Part shown: piece by piece, positions 22,851-32,420 of the stretch
Layout: each line of letters starts with the position of its first letter
Position numbering within the stretch: the stretch's first letter is position 1
NCBI GenBank assembly: GCA_034770075.1
Contig: CM068386.1
Coordinates: forward strand, 46,904,896-46,968,895
Source: Aralia elata
Lineage: Eukaryota > Streptophyta > Magnoliopsida > Apiales > Araliaceae
Length of the DNA: 64,000 bases
Direction: 5' to 3'
The notes under the pieces: model-generated
What the model was told of the DNA's origin: nothing
Seen by the model: the letters and a program-made list of their open reading frames with translations, nothing else
Databases searched by the model: none
Position numbers and translations under genes: made by a program

Positions 22851-23040
22851 TATGCTGACTATGTGAATTATGTGGTGAGTTATGTGCTACCGTTCGAGCT
22901 GAGCTATCAACAGAAAAGAAAGTTTCTGCATGATGTGAAACACTATTTTTGGGACGAACCGTTTTTGTTTAAGCAATGTGCACACCAGCTGATCAGAAGA
23001 TGTGTACCTCAATCTGAAATGGAAAGTATTCTACAACAGT
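22851..23040 (+). pseudogene. Athila-like integrase, N-terminal part (left of the solo LTR)
   Basis: After the TAG at 22848 the frame continues with YADYVNYVV, KFLHDVKHYFWDEP, LFKQCAHQLIRRCV and ESILQQ. This is the linker and first half of the integrase zinc-binding domain. The sequence is cut at 23040 by an LTR and resumes at 25117. The five bases ACAGT are present on both sides, and the frame is continuous if the inserted LTR and one ACAGT copy are ignored. Confidence 0.9.
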
Positions 23041-25111
23041 TGTAGACACCCAAATTTTGCGCTTCGTACACTAACCGTGACAAGAGGGCAAAATCGTCAA
23101 TTGAACCGACTTACGGGAGCGAAGGAATGGGCACAAGTGCGAACACTCGACGCCACCGCAACGATTTGTAAATCAAAACCGACGTGACAACAGGGCCGTC
23201 CGAAATGAGCATGCCCGAATGATGTGACACGTCTCCCAGTGATTCCCGGACTGCAAAATACAAGCCTGTCGGCGAAAATCGACATCACGACACGAGAATC
23301 GAGGTGAAGCACGAAAATCGAGAAAATCAGCCCACCCAGCCGCGGATTGATCTGCGGCCAAACGATTAAAATAATGGTGGTGCGCACGGGACTCGAAACC
23401 AGGAAACCAGCTGAGTGCGATGGGGGGTGGCCAGCCAGCCGCAGATCAATCTGCGGCCAGCCGCAGATCAATCTGCGGCCAGCCGCAGATCAATCTGCGG
23501 CTGCCCTAAACCAGCCTATTTCAGCTCAGTTTCTTCATTTCATCCAGGGAGTTCAAAAAGAGAAGAAAAAGGAGCGGCGGGAGCAGCTCGGGAAGAACAG
23601 CAAAATCAGCAACAATTAATAGAGAAAAGAGAGAAAATAGTGAGGAATTGTATCCATTTTGTGAGACTATATATCATATATTTCTACTCTATTCAATACA
23701 CAAATTCATATATATTGTGTGGATTATTTGCAAAGTGAAAAATCCCTTGTTTTAGCATTTTGTTTTACCATTTTTGTTGAAGTTTTTTTTGTCATCCGAA
23801 TTATATGAAATGTAGTTGTTCTTGTATATTGTGGTGAATCCGTGGATTGAGGGCTATTAGTGAGGGTTCCAAATGGAACGAAATTCCTATTAATGGCCCG
23901 ATGATATCCATTTGGTGAATTTTTAGCTCGTTGTAACGATGTACCGTGCATAGATTGGTTAGATAGGCTATTTTAGGACCTTGTGGGTGTGTAGCGATTT
24001 TGGATGTGAGCCTAGGAGCGCGACCCCGTGGTCCAAATCCGATGATGGACATCTTTTGATATATGTAATAAACTCGATGTACCTTTCATTGTAAATATGT
24101 AATCGTCGGGCCTTAAAACGACGCCAAGGCGAGAAACGGGTTTAAGGCCCCGTAATAGTGAAGTATGTGATTGTGGGCATTGGGGTTATTTGGATGGCTT
24201 ACATGCCCATGAATAGCCCCAATGCATTTTAAAGCTTGATTTAATTTATGACACGAAATTGATTTCAAAGCTAAATGATAAGATTTTCTAAAATCAATCA
24301 AAGTAGGATATTAGCATCACGAGGCTAAGAATTGGAAATGCTAATGAAAGTCGATTCCTATTTTACGAGAAAGCTAAAGAGAAGTTTTTTCGAAACATCA
24401 TGCAAAAATAATTTTATAAATAAAGTGACGTTTTATTAAACCGTTGTGCATAGGGTTAAAGAGATCCTAGAAATTGCCCGTCATTACATTCACAAGGCAA
24501 CGTATAGATCTCGACTCCTATTTTGACGAAGGTTTAAAAACTCTTGATTTGCCAAAACGACACCTAATGAAAATCTCATAGTTTTGATAATTAAAATCTA
24601 ACCTTTCTCATAAAGCTTTCTCGTATAAGCCGAAAAGACATTCCAAAGCGTTTTCAAATTAAAGCACGACTTTCCCTAAAAATCCAAATGATTCTTTCAT
24701 ACAAACTCACCACAACATTCACATAGGCACACACACACACACGCACACATACACATTTCATGAATTAAAGGATAGGAAAACATCAAGGTTGCGGTAACCG
24801 TGTTTCACGGAAGTCGGGGGGTGCCTAACACCTTCCCCTCGCTTAAGCAAGCCCCCGAACTCTATGAATCTCGGTTCGCAGACCAATTAATTCGGAGTCA
24901 CATATGAGCCAGCGATTACAAAAACGAAACTCGGATGAGTTGGTACATCCATTTCAAATATACCAACTGGCGACTCTGGTTAATTGGCTCATCATAAAAA
25001 ACGATCTTTCAAAACCTCGTCGACATCAATGCCGATCTTTTCCAAAGAATCATTAAATCAAAAGGCTAAAATAGGAAAAAGACCAAGAAACGAGAAAACC
25101 CGGCGTCGACA
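23041..25111 (+). mobile_element. Solo LTR of the Tat-like family, target duplication ACAGT
   Basis: This 2071-bp LTR (TGTAGACACC...GGCGTCGACA) is flanked by ACAGT at 23036-23040 and 25112-25116. No internal region or second LTR of the family lies between. It aligns end to end with the LTR at 3028-5080. A solo LTR forms when the two LTRs of a complete element recombine and delete the interior. It has a TATA-like stretch at about 23666-23680 and a CA run at about 24727-24742. Small open frames inside are not genes. Confidence 0.95.
23438..23501. repeat. Three tandem 20-bp palindromes in the solo LTR
   Basis: GCCGCAGATCAATCTGCGGC occurs at 23438, 23460 and 23482 (22-bp period). The related copy in the LTR at 3028 has two. 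Each unit is self-complementary around its central CA. Confidence 0.92.
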
Positions 25112-25116
25112 ACAGT

Positions 25117-26209
25117 GTCATGCCTTAGCTTTTGGAGGACATTTTGGTGGAGAGAGAACAGCTGCGAAGGTGGTTCAATCGGGTTTCTATTAGCCAACGT
25201 TGTTCAAGGATGCCCATGTTTTTGTGCTAAAATGTGATCGTTGTCAAAGAGTGGGGAACATTTTCAGGCGTCATGAGATGCCTCTAACCACAATCTTGGA
25301 GGTTGAGATCTTTGACATATAGGGTATTGACTTCATGGGTCTGTTTCCTTCTTCGTTCAACAATTTGTATATTCTAGTGGCTATTGATTATGTGTCAAAA
25401 TGGGTCGAAGCAACTGCGACACCCACCAATGATGCCAAGGTTGTGCTAAACTTTCTTCGAAGAAACATTTTCACAAGATTTGGAACTCCACATGCAATAA
25501 TTAGCGATGAGGGGTCGTATTTTTGTAATAAGAACTTTAATGCCCTTCTTGCTAAATATGGGGTAACCCATAAAATTGCTATGGCCTATCATCCTCAAAT
25601 GAGTGGTCTGGTGGAGGTTTCTAATAGAGAAGTGAAAAGGATTATAGAGAAGGTGGTGAACCCGAATAAAAAGGATTGGTCATTAAAGCTTGATGACGCC
25701 TTATGGGCGTATATGACGACATATAAAACTCCTATCGGGATGTCACCATATCAGCTTGTGTACGGGAAGGCATGTCACCTTCCGGTGGAACTAGAACATA
25801 GTGCATATTGGGCTATCCGAAGGCTTAACTTTGATTTGAATGCTGAGGGAGAGAAACGCCTTTTGCAAATTAACGCGATGGAAGAGTTCCATCTCCAGTA
25901 TTATGAGAATGCAAAGCTCTACAAGGAAAAAGTCAAGAGGTGGCATGACAAGAAGATAATCGATCAAAAATTTGAGGTTGGGCAATCCGTCCTACTTTTT
26001 AATTCCCGGTTGAAGCTCTTTCCAGGTAAACTCAAATCAAGATGGTCAGGACCATTTTATATCAGTCATGTTTTTCCGCATGGTGCCATTGAACTACAGG
26101 ACGATAAGACCAATTAGTTGTTCAAGGTGAACGAGCAAAGAATCAAGCATTATTGGGGTGGTGACATTGAGCTCCAAAAGACCTCAGTTAGTCTCGAAGA
26201 TCCGAAATG
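25117..26209 (+). pseudogene. Athila-like integrase, catalytic core and C-terminal part
   Basis: It resumes after the solo LTR with the rest of the zinc-binding domain (CHALAFGGHFGG, KCDRCQRVGN). The DDE core is complete: the first Asp in GIDFMG (about 25331), the second in IISDEGSYF (about 25505), and Glu in GLVEVSNREVK (about 25616). A C-terminal region with VLLFNSRLKLFPGKLKSRW and GPFYISHVFPHGAIEL ends at TGA 26207-26209. Stops are TAG at 25191 and 25320 (both where Trp is expected) and TAG at 26115 (Gln expected). Integrase would insert cDNA into chromosomes; the residues remain but the frame is broken. Confidence 0.9.
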
Positions 26210-27090
26210 AATGGGGAGTAGTCAGGGTGAGGACTTAAACTCAAGCGCTATTTGGGAGGCAACCCAATTTTAAATTAATTTCATGAGTTTTTGTTTGAAT
26301 TGAAAAAAAAAACTCATTTTGTTTTCATAAGGATGATTTTTATCATTAATTGTTTCTAATATGGTTAATTTTGTTGCTACTTATAAGTGTTTTTATCCAA
26401 ATAGGCACTTGAGCGAACCATGTCAGCACAGCAGCCCAGCAGGCTAGTCAGGCGCTGGGCGCGGGCGCAATAGGCGCGCGCGCGCGTAGCAGGCAGGCGG
26501 GGGGCGGCAGACGGTCGAGCAGCAGGCGCAACAGGTGCGCGCGCGCAGCAGGCGCAACATGTGCAGCAAATTGGCGCGCGGGGGCGCGACACACGTCGAG
26601 CGGCCGCACTAACCAGCTACTGCATGTTTTATATAGCAGCCCTTTTGCTCATTTTCTGCAGCCCATTCTTTTATCTCTCTCCTCCCACGCCAAAGCCAAC
26701 TTGCATGCATCTTCCCCAAACTCAAATTCAAGCTCCATTACTTCAAATTGGCACCCAATTTCGGTAACCCATCATCAATTTCATCTTCTAACTTGGATTT
26801 TAACAAGGATTCGAAAGTTTTTTAAGGATTTCCATGGTTGTTCAAAAATTCTCCAAGAAAATGTAAAAAGGCTATAAATTTCAAATTTCACTTGCTTTGG
26901 TGCTGTGTTTTGGTGGTTTTGCTTAGCAAGTACATACCTATCTCCCATTGCAAGGCTTTGTGGAGGGTTTGGCTTGGTCCCCATTGTACTTACAACTGTG
27001 ACCTTAAAGAGTGCACACCACCTGTTCGATAAATTGTCTGAGAGGGAATTATTTGCTATTTTGGGTGATTTGCTTGAAGCTTCTTCTGGT
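26210..27090 (+). other. Athila-like element, region between pol and the env-position ORF
   Basis: Non-coding. It holds a GC-rich block at about 26420-26600 (GGGCGCGGGCGCAATAGG, repeated GCAGCAGGCGCAAC-like words) that resembles in composition and short words the GC-rich part of the 5' LTR (17130-17450). A TATA-like word (TTTTATATAGCAGCC) lies at about 26628. Athila elements often have a long spacer before the env-position ORF. Confidence 0.5.
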
Positions 27091-27549
27091 ATGGCTCCCA
27101 AACGTCAACGGGGTGAATCTTTATCTTTCAAGTCAACCAAAGCCTATAACAAGAAAAGGTTCGTTACCACACTGTTATGGCCACAAAAATATTGATTCAT
27201 GAGAGGGGTATTCTACTAGACGAAACAGATGATTTTGGCATCGTAACCATAATTAAGGAGAGGGGATGACAGATTTTCATCGCACAACCTGAGCCCACAT
27301 GTATATCTATTGTCCGTGAATTTTATGCTAATGCCATAGAAGCAGAAGACTATGTGGTTTTGGTTCGAGGCAAGAATGTGTCGTTTGGCAAACGAAGAAT
27401 TGAGGAATATTATAACCTTCCTAGAAGCCATGGCAAGGATGAGCTCACCAGGTTGGGAACCGAAAAGCTTGATTGGGATGAAATCATTACAACCTTATGC
27501 AAGCCAGGCGCCAATTGGACAATGAAAACGGGAGAGCCAATGCATTTAC
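27091..27549 (+). pseudogene. Athila env-position ORF (putative plant transposon protein domain), part 1
   Basis: It starts with MAPKRQRG at 27091 and a basic N terminus (KKRFVTTLL). After an indel at about 27195, the frame shows FYANAIEAEDYVVLVRGKNV, IEEYYNLP and LCKPGANW. These resemble the domain found after pol in plant Athila elements and in many plant hypothetical proteins. A TGA at about 27268 stands where Trp is expected. It is cut at 27549 by a copia element and continues at 36826. Role unknown: the position is that of env, but I see no signal peptide or clear membrane segment here. Confidence 0.7.
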
Positions 27550-27886
27550 TGAAAGTAGTATGCACACAAGCCAATCATATTTAATATGATGTAGCATATA
27601 CTTTATAATCTTATTCGATTGTTAAAAGGCATTTTACATTATCTACATAGTGTTGTTATATTAAATGTGATAAACCCATAGTCTTGGATTCAAACATGTG
27701 GTGCGGCAATTTCATTTGATTAGTGGAATCATTGAAAGAGGAGAAGTCACTATAGAGATAGTGGACTCTCAAGAACAACATTGCATATCCATTTACTGAA
27801 GCTTTATCCAAACAGCAGGATGATCGTCACTTAGAGAAGAAGGGTATTAGATACCATGACGATTGGCTTTAATGCAAGTGGGAGAT
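27550..27886 (+). mobile_element. Collapsed left unit: LTR start fused to pol end
   Basis: The first 123 bp of the LTR (TGAAAGTAGTATGCACAC...AAACCCATAG) join directly to the last 214 bp of the internal region (compare 34808-35021). A polypurine tract (AAGTGGGAGAT) follows at 27876-27886. Most of one LTR and nearly all of one internal region were deleted. Confidence 0.88.
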
Positions 27887-29685
27887 TGAAAGTAGTATGC
27901 ACACAAGCCAATCATATTTAATATGATATAACATATACTTTATAATCTTATTCGGTTGTTAAAAGGCATTTTACATTATCTACATAGTGCTGTTATATTA
28001 AATGTGATAAACCCATAGTTTTGAGTAATGCTTTTAGAATCATGACGGTGATCATGCTAATGAGATCTAAATTCTAGATAGCTCACAAACTTAAATTGTT
28101 CCTAATCGATGGATTACTAAAAAGGGGATTAGTGAATCCAGATAGATTAGTACATACGTTACTTGCTCTTATGAAGAGAATGATTGATCTCATAATCATT
28201 TGTGTGGAGACACTAAAGCAAGTATGTAGGTGTTTATTAGAGAATAAGTTCACTGAACGTGGCTCGCTAAGGAATACCTAATGGAGTTTTACTCGCCTGT
28301 CAATAGGAATTCCTCTAGTGATAGTAGTACAAGTGATCCTTGGACTTGAGATCATCATAGTATCTTGTGTATGATGAGTTATACTTTGACATGTCCCTTA
28401 AGACCTTTAGGGTATATCAAAAGGTATGATTGAGTATAATAAGTTGTACATGGAAATAGGTGAATGATCAACAAAGAATCTACCACTTCTAGTAAAAGGA
28501 GATAATGTCCTATGTGATTCGATAAATGACGACTCAGAAGTCTTTGGCCAAAGCAAAATGAAATTAGAAAAGAGTTTCTAATTTGCATTAATTAGAGTTG
28601 TGCATTTCAGAATCGAAATACATATAATTAAATAAAATAAGACTTGACAGTAATTCCATGTCTTATATTTAATTGGTACATTGTATGGTAGAAGGATTGA
28701 ATTGTACGGTAACTATGCACTGAAAGGTTCTTTTATGATTAATGTTGAAATCTATATTATCCGAAAAGTCGTCGATCGCTAAGGGGGCTTACCCTTATTG
28801 TAGAATAAATATTATTTATTTAAATGAATTAAATAGTTTAATTTATTTATTTAAATAAGATTAGAATTGTTCTAATTGATTTATTCACAACCGGTTTAAT
28901 ATAGAGAACCTAAAGGGTCACACCGCAAAAGAAAAATATTTTTTTAAGAAGTAAATGGCATAATTGTAATAATAAGTTAAGTGTATTTAATTTAGCCTAT
29001 GGAGATAGAATAAATTAAATAGCTTAATATTTATTATTTAATATTTTAGAAATATTAAATATAAATTAATAAGAGGAGTCTTATTATTATTATTACTATT
29101 ACTATTATTTAATTCCTAACATGGATTGAGAATTAATTAATAGAAGTACTCTCACATGAATTCCTAATTGGATTAGGAGTTTAATTTAATTAAAAGAGTT
29201 TAATTAGAATAGAAACCGTAATCCTAAATAGTTTAGGGAAGAGTTTTCCTACATCTATAAATAAGAGAAGTCTTATCATAGATTAGGGTTACACACTCTT
29301 GCATAAGAATTGTAGAGAGTACTTACAATTTCTATAGAGATAGAAACTAGGGTTTTGCCAACACCCATCTTCTTGAACAAGTATTATTCCTTAGTGGATC
29401 ACCTCTAGAGGCCAAATACTTGGGTGGCTAACGTTGATCAAAGGAAGGAATTTAATCGGTGGAATTCAAGGAGAACGCGAAGGAATTGGAGGTGAACTTG
29501 TACCTGAGGAAGCTAGAATTCTACAAGGGTATAATTCTTATTCTCCATCTCTTTCGTTTAATTAATAATTGTGCATAAAGAAAGATCATGGTGATGGTTT
29601 GTATAAAATTTTAAAATCTGATTTTATCGCGCTTCCGCTTTATTAATGTAATTTGATTGCATGTTCGCGTTATACAAACCTAACA
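27887..29685 (+). mobile_element. Central copia LTR
   Basis: 1799 bp, TGAAAGTAGT...AAACCTAACA. It acts as 3' LTR of the collapsed left unit and as 5' LTR of the right unit. A TATA box (TCTATAAATAAG) lies at 29254-29265, preceded by AT-rich U3 sequence and followed by TTAGGGTTACACAC. The small open frames at 28096-28281 and (minus) 28379-28588 recur in every LTR copy only because the LTRs are homologous. Confidence 0.93.
29254..29265 (+). promoter_or_regulatory. TATA box of the copia LTR
   Basis: TCTATAAATAAG is conserved in the other LTRs: 36389-36400 (plus) and minus-strand equivalents near 48886, 56164 and 58888. It is the likely start region for the element's RNA. Confidence 0.6.
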
Positions 29686-29686
29686 G

Positions 29687-29700
29687 TGGTATCAAGAGCC
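29687..29700 (+). other. Primer-binding site, initiator tRNA-Met type
   Basis: TGGTATCAAGAGCC follows the LTR end after one base (G). It resembles the common copia primer site TGGTATCAGAGC with one extra A. The same sequence is found in the minus-strand copy at 55728-55741. Confidence 0.8.
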
Positions 29701-31548
29701 AAACTTTATGCGAATTATTAATTGTTTTGATTCTGTATATACATTGATATGTGTTTAGAACAATTTAATTGGGCATAATTGTTTGTGTAAAATTATTTTA
29801 TTTTTTTATTTTGATTTTATTTATTTTCAATTAAGATAAAAGGTTTATTTTAATTGGAATATGATTAAAATTAAAAGTTTTATTTTAACTTGGAATTGGA
29901 TTCTACGTTAACTAGAATAAAGGAGTTTATTCACATATGGAATAGGATTCCATGTTTCCTTAAAAATAAAGATGTTTATTTTGATAAGAAATAGGATTCA
30001 ACATATTTTATTTTCCAACAATTGTAAGTTAAAAATAAAGGTGTTTATTTTAAACTTGAAATTGGTTTCCATATTAATTAAAATAAAGGAGTTTATTTTG
30101 ATTTGGAATTTGATTAAAATAAAGGAGTTTATTTTTATTCAAAAAAAAATTAGATAAATTAAAATAAAAGAGTTTATTTTGATTTGGAATATGATTAAAA
30201 TAAAGAAGTTTATTTTAATTGAAATTGGATTTCATGATAACTGATTATAGTTGGAATTGGATTCCATGATAACTAATTGGAGTTGAAATTGAATTTTATA
30301 CTAACTAATATTGCCCATTAAATGATATCAATCCATATATGGAATGATTTTATTATTCATGGGATGAATGTTATTTATTGATACATATAGAGATATGTAT
30401 GATAATAAATAGGGATTGATTATGGACTATTGACCAATGTGTGATTGGATTTATTTTAGTGGATGCTTGAATGTATGGGTTTTTATAAATGGGGTCTGCG
30501 TACCTCGTCTTCTCTAATTTTTTCTTAATGTAAATTCTATCTCCCTCCTATGTACTTCCCCTTGACTGCTGATCAAGGTTTCTATTTATTGTAAATAGTT
30601 TTTGTAATAGGACTAGTTAGAATTAATTTTGAAGAATTGAAGACAAAGGAGCAAGGAGCGCTTGAAGACCCGTTTGTAATGGAGCCCGGGTTTAAATGTA
30701 ATAGTTATATTTAAACTTAATTCTTGCACCCTAGGTTTGACCTTTGGTTCACTTGGTGGCTCTAGTGAACCAAACTAGAATAAAAGTCCATAATCAATCC
30801 AGGTAGAATATAGTATTCTATATGTGCATGCTTACTATGTATATATTATATATTATACAACATGCTTCGCATGTTTAATAATATGACGCGTATTTTATAT
30901 ATATATGTGCATGCGCGCTAAACAAGATGAGACAAATAATAACAAACCCCTCAAAGAAATTATATTAAGTCTTAAGCGTTCAAAGATATTTGGAATATCG
31001 AACGTCGCCTTCTAGCATGGTAAAGCGATAGAGTATTAAATATTTAATATAAGTTTGTTGTGTCACACAAGGAAAGTATTAAATATTTAAGATGTTGCTT
31101 TATCACATTTGATGTTTATACATAGACTTAACGATGTTGTTTTGTTGTGTCACACAAGGACAGTGTTTTTCTTTCGAATATATGGAAGTGCTAGGTTGGA
31201 CTTAACTTGGATAATTTTGATTCGGATGTGTCACACTTGATCAAAATAATCTAAGAGGAAAATTGAAAGGAGTTACATAGTGATGTAATTGACAATAGTT
31301 GTCTACCTATTTATTTATATATCGTTTGTTGTGTCACACAAGGCTATATACATTTGAAATGGGATCCTTATTCTCACTAGCAAATCTTTAATTAGATTTG
31401 CCGAACTGTATATTGAGGGTAATATAGTTTGATGAAAATAGTGGGAGATACCAATTTAAAATAAAGACCTAATTTATTTTGGTAATTAATTAAAATGAAT
31501 GTATGCTAAAATGTTGTTAAATTACAAATTCATTTACAGAATTTTATG
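29701..31548 (+). other. Copia leader with two kinds of short repeats
   Basis: Untranslated. From about 29835 to 30300 it holds irregular repeats of 30-60 bp built on AATAAAGGAGTTTATTTTRATT and GGAATTNGATT words. From 31058 to 31342 it holds four TGTGTCACACAAG-like words (31058, 31145, 31227, 31328). Both features recur in the minus-strand copy B. No credible ORF. Confidence 0.7.
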
Positions 31549-32420
31549 ATGTCTAATTCACTATCACTGTGGAGCATATTAGATGCTAATTAACCGGACC
31601 AAATTAAAAGGACTGGTTAAAGAATTTGAGAATAGTTCTCAAGGCTGAAAAGCTATCTTATGTCTTTAATATGCTTATCCCTGCAATGGTTGCAGACAAT
31701 GCCTCTGAGGAAGAGATTGCTACTTTTAGAAAGTGGCAAGATGGTGCACAGTTGGCTCAATGCATCATGCTCGCATTCATGAGTAACGAGCTTCAGCGTC
31801 AGCATGAAACTATGGATGCTCCTACTGTACTCCGTCACCTTCAAGGAGTTGAAGGGTGAGGAAAGTAGGACTATTAGATATCAGATATCTAAGGAGCTCT
31901 TCCGATCTAGAATAACCGATGGCACTACAGTATATACAAATGTTCTCAAAATGATCAATCTGATTGAACAATTGGGACAACTAGTTTTTAATGGATGGAG
32001 AGTTGATCTTGCAATCACTTCCTGACTCTTTCTCACAAATTGTTGTGAATTTCCACATGAACAAGCTATATGTCAGCCTGCCTGAGTTGCTTAAACATGT
32101 TGAAAACTGTAAAGAGTCACTTTCCAACCAAGAAAGACCAAGTCTTACTGGTAGATGATTCTTCCAGGAAGCGGAAGAGGGCCAAAGGATCTTCTTAAAA
32201 GAAGAACAATTCAAAGAAGGTAAATTGAAAGGCAAAAACAAAGGACAATAAGAACAAGACTGATGCAGATAGCAAAGGAGTTTGCTTCCACTGCAATAAG
32301 CCTGGATACTGGAAAGGAAAACTGTAAGGAGAATCTTACAGAGGGTAACCAGAAGAAGCTTAGTGAAGCTTCGGTTACAGATATAGGTTTGTTCATGATT
32401 GAAATAAATTTTTCTGTAAG
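31549..32420 (+). pseudogene. Copia gag
   Basis: The frame begins MSNSLSLWSILDAN, matching the usual start of plant copia Gag. It continues with LRIVLKAEKLSYV, QLAQCIMLAFMSNELQRQHE and LQGVEG, then KMINLIEQLG, SLPDSF, VVNFHMNKL and LPELLKHVENC. The zinc knuckle is damaged (CFHCNKPGYWKGKL; His is Tyr and the last Cys is lost), while copy B keeps CFHCNKPGHWKENC. Several frameshifts and stops break the frame, for example at 31857-31859 and near 32155. Not functional. Confidence 0.85.

Noticed and set aside
28096..28588. Recurring open frames of 61 and 69 codons in each copia LTR
   Set aside because: They recur (35231, 35514, 59562, 59869) only because the LTRs are homologous; no start context or conserved domain.
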